Source of the DNA: Lingula anatina
Taxonomy: Eukaryota > Brachiopoda > Lingulata > Lingulida > Lingulidae
DNA length: 64,000 nt
Assembly: GCF_001039355.2 (NCBI RefSeq)
Contig: NW_019774092.1
Coordinates: 358,109-422,108, forward strand
Direction: 5' to 3'
The notes under the pieces are model-generated. The model saw nothing but the letters and a program-made list of their open reading frames with translations, did not search any database and was not told the DNA's origin. Below, piece by piece: positions 1-12,646 of this stretch (position 1 is the first letter of the stretch; each line of letters starts with the position of its first letter). The position numbers were made by a program, and so were the translations under genes.

Positions 1-176
1 AAAGGGGGATATTTTATGTTCTTTATGAACATTTAGATCGAATGTACTGCAGAATTGTATTTCATCATGATTATCATTTCCTAAAACTGGTTTTACTCTA
101 TTTTGAGGAAATGAACTGGTTGTACTCTGTTTTGGTTATATACAGGTAGAACATTGCATAGCCTTCCTCATTTCAG

Positions 177-1732
177 AATTGCATCAGAAATTGGTATGCC
201 CGTGACCCAGATATTGTGGAAACAGAGGACAAACTGGTGAATATTGCATGGGAGTCTGCCAGAGCTTTAGAAGCAGGTAAAAAATTTCAGACTGCAAAAT
301 ATTTTGCATATTCAGACCTGGAGACCATTTACCAATGTTTTTGTCACACAGAGCAGCAGGGCATAAAGAATTTCAATGTGTAATGTTTTTCTTAAGTCTT
401 TTAAAATTTCAAAAAGTTTTTAATGTTTTGAGCCAATTGACATTGGCATGTGGAGGATTTTAACACAAAATTCTGTAAATTCAGTCTTTGGCATGCTAAA
501 TTATTTTCTAACACTTACTATAAGTCTGATGAGTGCCAAACTCAAAGCCAGAATATTTTATAAATTTTCAGGGTTGCTAGACTTATTGCAAAAAAAAAAA
601 ATAATAATAATAAAATTATTGTACTCCAATTTCCATGCAATATTTTATTCCATCTGTTTACAAAGCAAGTTGTTTGTTTGCAGGTGATTTTGCCAAAGTT
701 GGTGAATGTTTAAACACCTACTGGGTTTTGAAAGTTCGCATGGCGACTGGAAGTGACTCGGCAACCACAAGGGCCATGATGGCCGCTATCGCCCCCTATG
801 CTTATGGCTCAACACTAGCAGGGGCTGGCGGTGGGGGATTCATGTACATTCTTACCAAGGAGCCAAACTCATTTGATGTTGTGAAGGAAGCATTGGCGAA
901 AGTGGAGGTATGTTAATACTAGCAGTTACAGACCAGGTTTCACTAAAAGAATGTATTTTCCTTGATGCTTGTCTCAACCATGTTGTTTCATTTACACCAA
1001 CCTCTGTGAGGGAATTATGAATATTTTTATTTACAAAACCTTGTTATTTGTGAAACAAGAACTTGAGGAGTTACATAAATTTGTAACCAGAGGTGGTGAC
1101 AGCTGAAACAATGCTTAACACATTGTATCCATTACCCCATAGGATAAAAGGAACTGATTTGATTATGTTTTATGTAGGGAATAACTCCATATTATTTCTT
1201 TTCATTGTTTATTCTGTCCAAGAGGACAGGTATGATAATACCACTGTCAAACAAGCTGTACACTATTTCATATTCCTTCATTTGAAGAATAGAAGGATAT
1301 ACCAGTTCTCTTTTTTTTTTTCAGTTGTCCAAAGACAAATTCTCTGTTTTTTATGTTCACTTAGGACTATTTTGTTGTCAATTTGTAGAGCAGATTTACA
1401 TATTGTATTATATATATATCATCTTTTGTCTCATTTCCCAGTTCTCTGATATTTCAGTTGTCCAAAGATACATAAATTGTCTCTTTTTAATGTTCATTTA
1501 GGACGTCTATTTTGTTGTTAATTTGTAGAGTAGAGAGAATATTATATTATATTATATTATATTATATTATATTATATTATATTATATTATATTATATTAT
1601 ATTATATTATATTATATTATATTATATTATATTTTCTAGGGTGCGGATGGGGCTACAGTTCACAGAGGCACAGTGGACGTGGAGGGTTTGACTCTCAGGA
1701 TTGAAGACGCCAATGACTTTTACAAGTGTTAA
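177..1732 (+). CDS. FCSK: L-fucose kinase, C-terminal exons (partial gene)
   Basis: This is the 3' end of a spliced gene whose earlier exons lie left of the window. Three exons are visible: 177-276 (acceptor TTTCAG, donor GTAAAA), 684-907 (acceptor TTTGCAG, donor GTATGT) and 1640-1732 (acceptor TTTTCTAG, stop TAA at 1730-1732). The frame is kept across both introns (phase 1, then phase 0). The peptide contains RNWYARDP, then LAGAGGGGFMYILTKEP, the glycine-rich third motif of GHMP kinases in the form found near the C-terminus of animal L-fucose kinase. That enzyme phosphorylates L-fucose with ATP to fucose-1-phosphate in the cytosolic GDP-fucose salvage route. The last exon continues as in that family and ends DANDFYKC. 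The family call rests on recalled similarity. This housekeeping gene is not functionally linked to the genes to its right and serves as a synteny anchor. Confidence 0.85.
1540..1634 (+). repeat. Pentanucleotide microsatellite (ATATT)n in FCSK last intron
   Basis: About 19 uninterrupted copies of the same 5-base unit end only a few bases before the acceptor of the last fucose kinase exon (AG at 1638-1639). The branch-point and polypyrimidine zone of this intron is therefore largely microsatellite. Confidence 0.95.
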
Positions 1733-3011
1733 GGTGTGAGTTTCACATAAAAGATGATAACATAGCTCGCAATGTATGGCCAATGGGTCAGGTTGATTTG
1801 ATATTGATTCTAAATATATACATTTATGCACATGTGTGTGTGTCTTTGTGTTTAATCATGGCTAAAACTATCCAAGATAGTGCACCAGACAAAAGTAAAG
1901 ACATATTGCTGTCAAGCATATATATTTGATATATTTTTTACACAATAATATATTTTATTGGTTTTGTCTTTGTAACTCAAAACCTGACAATCTAACAGAT
2001 GAGGCAGACTGTACGTAAATATGCAAAAGTTGAATTTCTTTAATTAGCCTTATGACCATAACAGTTACTGACCATAATGGTTACTGCAGCATGAATTCTT
2101 GGTAAACTTCTGGTAAAATCACAGTTATTTAGCAAAGGTTGGGGTTCAGTATTTAGTAGCATGTCTTAAACTACTTGATATAAGAAATGTTTATCCATTT
2201 AGGGCATTAATACTATGTATTTGGGTATGAAGTAGAAGGTTGGGCACAGATCATTCAGTTTGATGCAATATTTGTGTTGTTATTGTTTTTTTTTTTGTTT
2301 TGTTTTGTTTTGTTTTAGATCAGTGACCACTGAAAAAAAAATTGGCATTGTCCCTTTACAGTGTTGCTGTTGTAATAGATTGGCTCAGAATATTTTACTC
2401 AGAAAAAAGAACTAATTTTTGCTTGTATTCAGTCAAACTTTTTTGTCAATATAATTTGTTGCTATTTTTAAAATGTCTTATGTTTATAAATGTGTTCAGT
2501 CAAAAATACTGCCTCCTGTTTGGGATGTGTAGTATGTCTATATTGTAACAAGTTGTTCTCGCGTGTTAACCAGATAGTCCATGTTGATATTGCCCAGAAA
2601 GTATTTGGAATTTTAATCACTGCCATGTGAGTGGGTTAAGCATAAATGCTCAGTGATCTATGTAATGCAGTAGTTTAACATTTAGGTTGAAAACCAATTA
2701 ATCTTGATTTCAAAGCCATATCTCTGTGTTGTGTCAATTAATGCAAATGCATTCCATATGAAAGTGTAAATAATAGTTAATGTCTTGTGTGACTATTTCT
2801 TGTGACTATGTCATTAAACACAATAGTCTATAAGTTGATATAAGCTGAAATGATTCAAACTCTATTTTCTGTTGTATCATTGCAAGTGCATTCCAAATTA
2901 TACGTCCTGTGTAAATAATAGCAAATGTCTTGTGTGATTATTTTTCTTGTGACTTTATCATTAACACAAGGAGAGGGAATTGGGGAATTGAAATGATTTA
3001 AACTCTGTTTT

Positions 3012-3058
<47 letters not shown>

Positions 3059-4113
3059 ACCCCACACTAAAGGCCCAAAAAATTTATGTTTAATTTATAT
3101 CTTAATTAACTATTTCAAAAACACGAGGCATGTTTCATGTATCCCATCAATGGACGTGTTGTACTTGCCTTTGTTCTTCATGACAAAGCTTTGAGGAATT
3201 TAGATTTATATTTTCTTATCAGTGAATGGAAAAACAAAAACATTGATATAATTGGTATATTTATTGTGGCTTAAAACATTGACACCCATGTTACTAATGA
3301 ACACTTCGCTACTTATGTACATAACATATAATAAGTATATTGACCAATCAATATTGTTTTGCATATCTAAAAAGGGGGAATGGGAAAATTCAATCAATTC
3401 GACTCAAATCTCCCTTCTCATCAATTGAATTATGTTGATCTCTGAAGTGAATCATTTCAGCTAATTTTTGGTGGACAATTGTGCGACAGTTTTATTCTAC
3501 TTAATAGTGTTTTGTAGTAACAAGCAAATATTTTCACAATTTTTATCCAAAACATACACTATTTGAATTAACAATATTTGTATCTAGTTGTCACAAAGTG
3601 TTTCAGTTTACACTGTCAGTACACAAAACAAATTAAAATCACTCCAATTGCTCTAGAAATAAGTTAAACGTTATGTAAGAGGTTATGCAAGAACTATACA
3701 ATTCTTAAAGAAAAAAGATGATAAAACAGCTCAGGCTGTCTCGAAATTAAAGCTTTTATGCATGATACATCGCAAAAACGATGACGAAAACACGTAGTAA
3801 AACATCCAAAATCTCAGTATATGAGGACTTATGAAGTTGACTTTTGTACTGAAAAGTACAAAAGTCAGAAAGAATGGAGAAATGAAATGGATTTAATTTG
3901 TATTTCAACTAAAAATACAGGACCTTTTTCATTGGGGAGAAAGGGAAGATAGATGATATAGTAAGTGATCAAATGAAATTTTCACCAGTAGTACAGATGT
4001 TTAGTTAAGTCATCATATGTAGAGATTTTGACAGTTTTCCTTCTTTTTGGATTTCATCCTAGACTTCCCCCTAAGACTTGTAGACTTCGTACCACAAGTG
4101 ATAGACTGTCGTA
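1733..4113. other. FCSK 3' UTR and intergenic region
   Basis: No supported coding region. The left part should hold the 3' UTR of fucose kinase; I see no canonical AATAAA close to the stop. There is a T-rich tract near 2287-2317 and a (CT)n array at 3016-3057. The sequence 2757-2840 and 2878-2965 contains two similar blocks (each with GTGTAAATAATAG and AATGTCTTGTGTGA), a diverged tandem duplication of about 125 bp. The right part probably holds the 3' UTR of gene A on the minus strand. Confidence 0.6.
3016..3057. repeat. (CT)n microsatellite
   Basis: About 20 perfect CT units in intergenic sequence between the two convergent genes. Confidence 0.95.
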
Positions 4114-4114
4114 C

Positions 4115-4325
4115 CTGAGGAGAGAAAAAAACAATCATAAGAGTAAATCATAAAATAGGAAAAAAAGGAATTTTAGGAGTTTTTTTTTAATAAAGTGATA
4201 TTTCTTTGCAAAAATAACTTGCAGAAACATTATGTATCCTAATACAAAAAAGAATAATTAAATCATGCTTCAAATATAATTTCCAAATTTTCTGAAATAA
4301 CCATATTAAAAACAGCCACACCCAC
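4115..4325 (-). other. Candidate intron in the 3' UTR of gene A
   Basis: On the minus strand a donor (AAAG then GTGGGT) lies about 16 bases after the gene A stop codon, and a strong acceptor (a T-rich tract, then CTCTCCTCAG) ends at 4115. An intron of about 211 bp within the 3' UTR would fit. The exon that follows at 4114 downwards has a short open frame in one phase, but the coding sequence already ends in a C-terminal module shared with gene B, so I read this as untranslated. Confidence 0.4.
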
Positions 4326-4341
4326 CTTTCACCACTGTTGA

Positions 4342-7300
4342 TCATGCTGGCTGGACCACAGGGAAATTTAACGACTTGCAGCCACCACTTGCCATTGGCA
4401 AAGGAACCTGGTACCCAGACGGGTGCTGGCAGCATTCCCAGGTCGACCTGGACCGGATGTTATTGTTACAGCAGACTTGATCACGTTTATAGTATGGTTT
4501 ATCACCACAGCAACCTTCCACAGCAACATTGATGTTGTAAGTACCACAGGTGGTTGGATCGCTGCCGCCAGATGGTGGGGTGTCACCATCGTTGTGACAG
4601 ACTTTGCCATCACAGCAGTAATGGGTATCGGAGTCTGTGACTTCATTTCCACAGCAGAGCTGCGAGGCTAGGTCAAAGATTACACCAGCGCAGCAGCCTT
4701 TTCCTTGGCCATACAGCTGGGAGCCACACTGCTTACATGGTATGTTCCCACTACAGCAGAAGCCCTTCTCAACAATGGTGGTTCCGCAGCATTCACGGGT
4801 CACGGGACTGTATTTCTGTCCTCCGCATGTGTCGCAGATTGCACCATCGCAGCAGAAGTTCATTGGAACGACCCTACCACCACAACACTCTTGAGAAGTC
4901 GGATCATATGTATCAGCACCGCATCGTTCAACTTGGACTATTTGGCATGCCTGGCCATTACAACACTGACCGACGTCCACCAAAAGATCACCACAACACT
5001 CGGTAACAGTTGGGTTGTATTTGACGGTGCCACAGAGTCGGCACGGCCAACCATCGCAACACATGCCTCTCTCTACCAAGACCTCAGCACAGCACTCATT
5101 CACAGAAGGATCGTAGCTGGCTCCGCCGCACTTCTGTAGGATTTGGTTGCCCGTGTTTGGTTGAACTGGAGGGGTCAGGACGCACTGACCGGCTGGAACC
5201 ACCTGGCCATTGCAGCACTCTTGGGTCCCACTGTCATAAGCCACGCCCAAACAGGAAGCTTCAGTTGCTATGGAGTTGCCACCAGGTGTGCCAGTTTCGC
5301 CAATCACTGATCCGCTAGAAGACAGGATGCATGGTGCGCCATTACAGCAGAAACCTAGATCAACGATTTGGCCAGAGCAGCATTCTTGCGACTGAGGTGG
5401 ATAGGCCACACCACCGCAAAGACCACATTCAAAGCCACCACAGCACAGGCCTTTAGGTGTCACTCTCCTGTTGTCACAACACTCTTCCAGAACTGGGTTG
5501 AATTTGTAGAAGCCACATATCCCGCATTCGACTCCGCCACAGCAGCTGCCTGGCAGCACCAAAGATGTGCCACAGCATTCTTGAACGGTGGGGTTGAATT
5601 TCACATCACCGCACACACCGCATACCACGCCATTGCAACACATGCCTATATCTACCACTGTGCCGGCACAACATTCGGAGACAGTAGGGTCGAATCTTGA
5701 GATACCACAGGTTGAGCATGGGCTTCCATTGCAACAGTCACCTGCTGGGACAAGATTACCACCGCAGCATTCATTCACCAAGGGGTTGTATTTCACGTTT
5801 CGGCAAATCTGACATGGTGCTCCATTGCAGCAGTTGCCTTTCTCCGTGACAGCACCCCCACAGCATTCCTGACTCACTGGGTTATACTTGTTGTTGCCAC
5901 ACTGTACACATTCTACGCCACCGCAGCACAGACCGAGTCCAACGACTCTGCGCCCACAGCACTCGTGACGTGTTGGATCGAAAGGCTGGTTTCCGCACGT
6001 CGGGCACTTGTTTCCACCGCAACAGAAACCGATTCTCATTGGGTTACCTTCGCAGCACTCTTCAAAGTAAGGGTTGAATTTAAACCCACCACAGTCAACG
6101 CAAAGTGAACCCTCACAGCAGAAACCTTTTTCAACTGGTCGGCCATAACAGCATTCATAGTTGATAGGGTTGTATTTAAATTCACCGCAAGTCTGGCACA
6201 AGACACCACCACAACACATGCCAAATTCCACCAGAGTGCCACCACAACATTCTTGCTTCTGTGGATGGTATTTTTTACCACTGCAGATTTGGCATTCAAC
6301 GCCATCACAGCAAAAACCTTTCTTGACCACAGAGTTACCGCAGCATTCGTATGTGTTAGGGTTGAATTTGTAATCACCACAGTATCCACAGACAAATCCC
6401 TCACAGCAGAAGCCTTTATTTACAATAGTGCTGCCACAGCATTCTTGTTTAAGTGGATGATACACTCTGTTGTTACAAAGACCACATGGTACACCCTCAC
6501 AGCAGGTGCCTGGCTCTACAAGGACGTCACCACAGCATTCCTTTTCTCTTGGATCGAACCTCTGCTCTTTACACATGGCGCAAGGCAAGCCGCTGCAGCA
6601 CATACCATAGGCAACAAGCTCATTACCACAACATTCACTCTTGTGTGGATTGTACTTTTCATTGACGCAGATGTCGCATGGATAACCATCGCAGCACATG
6701 CCAACTGGTACAAGATTAAAGGCGCAGCATTCTTGCTTGACAGGGCTGAATTTCTGGTCTCCACACATCTGGCATGGGGCGTTATCACAGCAAAAACCTT
6801 TTCGAACAAGTTGGCCTCCACAGCACTCTTGCTTGGCTGTGTCATACTTGATGCCGTTACATATACCACATGGAAGACCATCGCAGCACATGCCTGACTC
6901 GGTCACTATTTTATCACAGCACTCATGGGTCTGTGGATTGAATTTTTCATCATAGCACATGGCACAGGGCACTCCATTGCAGCAGAAACCATACTGAACT
7001 AACTGACCGCTACAGCAACCATGGGTTTGTGGGTTGTATTTAAGATCTCTGCACATTGCACATGGCACTCCCTCACAGCATCCACCAAATAGGACCACCT
7101 CTCCTCCACAGCATTCTTTCTTGTGTCTGTTATACTTGGTGTCTTCTGGACCACATAATGAGCAGGGGTAGTTATCACAGCACATGCCCAGTGGGACGAG
7201 GTAGTTTGCACAGCACTCCTGCTTCTTTGGGCTAAAAAGCTGGTCGCCACATTTCTCACATGGGGTACCCTCACAACAAAGTCCTGGGGTCACAAGGCTT

Positions 7301-10300
7301 GTGCCACAGCACTCTTGATCCTGTGGATTAAACAGCTTGTCACCACACACCTGGCAAGGCACGCCGTGACAGCAGAAGCCAGCGTTCACCAGACGCCCAT
7401 CACAGCAGTCAAATTTGGCTGGGTTGTACAACTGGTTTTCAGCACAGACAGAGCAGGGCACTCCCTCACAGCACAGTCCTTTCCTGACAAGTTGGCCACC
7501 ACAGCAGTCTTGTTCGAGTGGGTTGTATTTGGCTTCCCCACAAAACTGGCAAAGTTTGTCCGCACAGCACATTCCGTATGGGACCAAACCTCCTGCACAA
7601 CAGTCCTGCTTGAGAGGATGGTATTTGATTCCGCCACATCTCTGGCATGGTAGCCCATTGCAGCACATTCCACGCCCAGTTAGCTGAGATCCACAACACT
7701 CGAGAGCAAGAGGATTATACTTATTCTCGGCACACAGAGAGCATGGATAGCCATCACAGCACATACCAAAAGGAACCAGCTTGTTGTCGCAGCACTCCTG
7801 TTTTTTAGGGTGATACTTGAAGGTGCCGCACATGGAGCAGCGGAACCCATCACAGCACATCCCCTTCTCTACAATATTAGAACCGCAGCATTCATGGGTT
7901 TGTGGGTTGAACATCAAGTCTACACAGATTCCACATGGAACTCCTTCACAGCAATAGCCTTTCTCTATCAGGGCACCTCCACAGCATTCCTGGACTGCAG
8001 GGTTGTATTTGTCAAGACCACACATCAAGCAAGCATTGCCATCACAGCACATGCCTTTATCAACCACTAAGTTTTGGCCACAGCATTCTTGGTCCACTGT
8101 GTTGTATTTGTAAACGCCGCATGTCGAGCAGACGTAGCCATTGCAACAGTATCCTCTCTCTACTAGACGGTCTCCACAGCACTCCTGGGCTTGTGGGTTA
8201 TACTTGTATGAGCCGCAGAGGCCACAGGGTTGACCATCGCAACACATGCCAGTTCTCACTACTTTCATGGTACCACAGCATTCATGGGTTGTGGGGTTGA
8301 ATAAACCATAGCCGCACTGTTTGCAAGGCTGTCCATTACAGCACATTCCTTGCTTGACTACAGCACCTCCACAGCATTCTTCAGTCACGACATCAAACAG
8401 AGCATCGTTACATATACCGCACGGTTTTCCACCGCAGCAGTAACCCTTCTCAACCACAGAGCCTCCGCAGCATTCTTGAAGGTTAGGGTTATACTTTTCT
8501 CTTCCACACAGTCCACACAACGCATTACCACAGCACATGCCTGCGTCTACGACCTGGTTATTACAGCATTCGTGAAGTCTTGGATCGATCTTCAGTCCAC
8601 TACACATTTGACACTCCCTGCCATTGCAGCACATGCCAGGAAGGACAGGGATAACTCCTCCGCAACATTCTTGTTTCTGTGGGTGGTATTTGTTGACCCC
8701 ACAGAGGGAGCAGGGGATCCCTTCACAGCACATTCCAGCACCCACAATCAGGCCGTTGCAGCAATCAAATTCTCTTGGGTTGAATTTCTTGGTGTCGCAA
8801 ATCTGACATGGATAACCGTTGCAGCAGTTGCCGACTTCTACAAGAGCAAAATCACAGCATTCATGCCGCTGAGGATGGAAACGGACATCACCACAGATTT
8901 GACACGGGAATCCGTCGCAGCAGAATCCGGTCTCAACCACTTGGCCGCCACAGCATTCCTGTGTGTTGGGGTTAAACTTGAAGTCTCCACAGAGGGCACA
9001 TGGGACACCATCACAGCAGAAGCCGGCTTCCACTAGCCTGTTGTTACAGCACTCTTGACGGGTGGGGTTGTACTTGGTACTAAGGCAAACACCGCAAGGG
9101 ACGCCGCCCTCACAGCACATTCCTGGATCAACTGGTGTCTGACCACAGCATTCCTGTCGCTGGGGATGATACTTATTCTGTCCGCACAATGCACAGGGGA
9201 CGTTTTCACAGCACATTCCTCTTGGTACGAGTTGGTTGGAACAGCATTCTTGCTGGGCTGGATTGTACTTGGCAGAGCTGCACAGTCCACATGGTATACC
9301 ATCGCAGCACATGTCAGGCAGGACCACCTGGTTATCACAGCAAGTGTGAGTGTTTCTGTTATACAGCAGACTCGTCGGACCACAGCTTGAGCACGGGATT
9401 CCATTACAGCAGAAGCCACTCTCGACCAGAGTTCCACCGCAACATTCTTGGATGTTCGGGTTGTACTTATCCAGCCCGCACATTTGACATGGAATTCCGT
9501 CACAGCATCCGCCTCTGTCTACAACTTGCCCGCCACAGCATTCTTGCTCTACAGGGTTGAATTTATATATACCGCACACTTCGCATGTAACTCCACGGCA
9601 ACAGTCACCTTTATTAACTAGGTCAAGGCCGCAGCACTCTTGCACGAGGTAGCTGTATTTGAGATCGTTACAAAGTCTGCAGGGAACCTCTCCTTCACAG
9701 CACATGCCTTTTCTCACGACCTTGTTTCCACAGCATTCATGGGTGAAAGGATTGAAGAGACCAAACCCACAGGCCTGGCACGGACGATCGTCACAGCAGA
9801 ATCCGAGATTGGTCACAACTGTACCATTGCAGCACTCTTGCGAGTCTGGGTTGTACTGAAGCATTAGTGGCCCGCAGCTGGAGCAAGGTTTTCCGTCACA
9901 GCAGAAGCCCTTTTCGACGATGATACCGGAGCAGCACTCTTGAAGAGTAGGGTTATATTTATCGAGGCCACACTCGAAACATTCGATTCCGTCGCAGCAC
10001 ATACCGAGCTGAACAAGTTTGCCGTTACAGCATTCTTGCACGCGTGGGTTGTACTTGAAACCACCGCAGACTTCGCAGGGGTAACCGTCACAACACATGC
10101 CAACCGGGACGAGGGCAGCTCCACAGCATTCGTCATTCTGAGGGAAGAATTTCTGTCCGGCGCAAATACCACACGGGTACCCGTCGCAGCACATGCCTTT
10201 GTCAACTACCTGACCCCCGCAGCACTCCCCGGCCCTTGGGTCGTACTTGGTTCTACCACAGAGGGCGCACTCTACGCCATTACAGCAGTAACCTTTCTCA

Positions 10301-10777
10301 ACAGGAGTAGTATCACCGCAGCATTCCTGTTCGTTGGGCTGGTATGGATAGGAGCCGCAAATAGAGCAAGGTCGTCCGCCGCAGCAAAAACCTATCGGGA
10401 CGAGCTGATTGCCGCAGCACTCTTCTCGGTTCGGATTGTACTTAATGTTACCGCAGTACGAACAAGGGAATCCGTCACAGCAATAGCCGAACTCGACTAG
10501 TCGACCTTGGCAGCATTCACGCCTGGTGGTGTCGAATCTGACTCCGCTACAAATACCGCAGGGGGCTCCGCTGCAGCAAAGACCGATGTCCACCGTGGTG
10601 TTCCCACAGCACTCTTTAAACTGGGGGTCGTACAGCATGCCCCCGCAGACCACCTGAGCGGCGAGACACTGACCACGGGGGAGGATTTGGCCTGTACAAC
10701 ATTCAGCCTGGCTCAGGACGTAGGGAACGTTTTCACAGCATCCCTGGGTACTGGTACTGATGAGGAGATAGCCGCAT
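4342..10777 (-). CDS. Giant galaxin-like dicysteine-repeat protein (gene A), exon 2
   Basis: A single 6.4 kb exon open from the acceptor (CACCTTTCAG, ending at 10778) to the TGA at 4342-4344. The first Met inside it (10653) is not the start: the frame is open upstream to the acceptor, and that stretch codes for a dicysteine module beginning CGYLLISTSTQGCC. The exon gives about 2,144 residues, almost all of it some 60 tandem units of ~32 residues with the pattern ECCGG-x-V-x-x-G-x-CCDG-x-PC-x-x-C-x-x-x-KYNP-x-x-Q, so six cysteines per unit in two CC pairs and two singles. This matches the galaxin repeat first described in coral skeletal matrix; squid galaxins are also known. Units 55-58 are looser with Gly/Ser/Pro spacers, and the last ~60 residues form a different terminal module ending GGCKSLNFPVVQPA. 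Probably secreted and heavily disulphide-bonded. No catalytic motif is visible. Most alternative frames here are shadows. Confidence 0.92.
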
Positions 10778-12140
10778 CTGAAAGGTGAATGAAAATTTAA
10801 TATACTTTCGTTTTTTAGACAAACTTACTATTTTATATGAACTATTCTGAAGAAAAAATATGCACGCGTTTTTTACATAAAAATGTCGATTAGAAAATAC
10901 ATCATCAATTTCGAAATCAGTTTATCTTGTGTATGTGTACTTCTCTTTTTATCTGTTATCAAAATATTGCATATTTGCCATTAAACTAAATACTCCATTT
11001 GCCCCTCTGAATATACACTACATGTACATTTGTCCCAGATTAAAACGCCTGTCCGTTATGAAAACTCTTTATTTCTTTTTTAAATACACGAAAAGAAAAC
11101 TGGCCGAAGATTGAGCATTCATTCTGCAATTTAAGCGATGTCAGTTTCATGGTCGCAGAAAGGACGCCGTCCAGTGTAAAAGGGTTTTAAGGAACAATAG
11201 TTACTGTATTAACCCTGGGATTTTAGTTTCAATTACTGTCTACTTTTATCAGATTAAATAATTATAACAATAATGATGATGATGATGATGGAGATGATGA
11301 AATAATAATAACGATGATATTCTTGCTATTGCAATTTGTTCATGATGATGATGATGAAATAATAATAATAATAGAAATAATAATAATTTAGATAGAATAC
11401 ACACAGCCTTGTGTTATTTTTTGCATAAAATATTGAATTCGTTTTGTAAACCAATCTTCGATGGTGCTACTGCTAGATAGTATATAGTGAAATCCCCGTA
11501 TGTCGAATATAATCGATCAGCAATACTCATAAATAGATTGAGTTCAGTCACGAAAAATAGTTTGCACGTGTTTATCACAGAATTGCGCATTTTCTTCTTA
11601 ATAATAATAATAATATAATAATAATATTTATTGAAATATTGCAACCCGAAGGTTGAAGTTATACATATATGTATGTACTTTTTTATTTATTTATTTTTTA
11701 AATTAAATTTATTTAAATCAGAGAAGCCTGGTCATTTTTGGCCCTGTTGCACTCTATAGTCGCTCTCACTTCCCTGGGGAGGATACAGCCCAGCTGCCAT
11801 AAAAGACGCTTAGAGCTAACAAACGTATCATTTCTCCACTGCCAAACCAGACCTCTGCTTTAACCCCTTAGTGCTGAGTGCCAAGCTCCCCCGTGTTAAC
11901 ATTTTTATCAAAATTTTAATAATTTTTCTTAGCGGTAGTTTTAATGTTAGAGTACAAGTATGGCATTCCGATTTATTTCGAAAACCGAAGTGCAAAGATG
12001 TATGGGAAACCTTAGTCCGATTTATTTAACCAGCCTCTCTCTCTCTTTCTCAAAATAATAATAATAATAATAATAATTTTAAAAAATAAAAAGAGAGAGA
12101 GAAAGAATATAAGAAATAAACATATCAGGTCTCAATTTAC
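10778..12140 (-). other. Gene A intron 1 (proposed, phase 2)
   Basis: About 1.36 kb between donor GTAAAT at 12140 and acceptor CTTTCAG at 10778 (minus strand). It holds AT-rich sequence, a truncated copy of the TAAGCCCCCTTTACAC-type inverted-repeat element near 11110-11190, GAT/AAT trinucleotide arrays (11270-11400, 11600-11632, 12053-12077) and a short TTTATT-rich stretch. No other exon is evident in it. Confidence 0.65.
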
Positions 12141-12646
12141 CTTTCTCTGTTACTGACGCCAAAGCTCGGAGTATTATATCCACCGTATCCGCTGCCATAT
12201 CCACTGCCGTATCCGCTGCCATATCCACTGTTGTAGCCGCCATAGGGAGATCCGTACGACGTGCTCGATCCATATCCGCCATAACCAGAACTTGAATACG
12301 GGCTGCTGTACGAGCTGGAATACGGACTAGCGTACGCATTGCTTGATGAACCGTATCGGCTGGAGGAATAGGGACTGGAGTAACCACCGCCGTATGATGA
12401 ATACGGGCTGTTTAGTCCGCCATACTGTCCTCCCAAAGAGCTCCCGAATAAAGAACTGCTCACGCTTCCGTATGGGCTTTGATAAGCGCTTGTGCTGTAA
12501 GGGCTAGCATATAGGCTAGAGCTGCCAAGTCCGCTATAAAGAGATGTCCCTGTGTCCAGTGTGCTTAAAATGAGTCTTGGACAGTGGCATAATACCAACA
12601 GTATTGTCAGTTCTTTGGCGGAAAACATGATGGTCCTGGGTTTCAT
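12141..12646 (-). CDS. Gene A, exon 1: signal peptide plus Gly/Tyr/Ser-rich segment
   Basis: ATG at 12646. The peptide starts MKPRTIMFSAKELT followed by a hydrophobic core (ILLVLCHC), a plausible signal sequence (an in-frame Met at residue 7 is an alternative start). About 140 residues of Tyr/Ser/Gly-rich sequence follow, with motifs such as SSPYSSSGYGGYGSS and four GYGSGYGSGYGS-like steps. The frame meets a stop only after a consensus donor (GAAAG then GTAAAT at 12140), so the exon ends at 12141 with two bases of a codon. The next acceptor on this strand, at 10778, supplies the third base and restores the galaxin frame, giving about 2,313 residues in total. The composition resembles the Gly/Tyr-rich linkers of secreted matrix proteins. 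An acceptor-like CTCTTTCAG about 40 bases before the ATG hints at a 5' UTR intron. The exon 1-exon 2 link is inferred from splice phase. Confidence 0.78.

Noticed and set aside
4338-10788. Many open frames of 60-250 codons on both strands inside the galaxin exon
   Set aside because: They follow from the 96-base periodic, Cys-rich coding sequence; none has a start context, signal peptide or domain, and all overlap the 2,100-codon frame.
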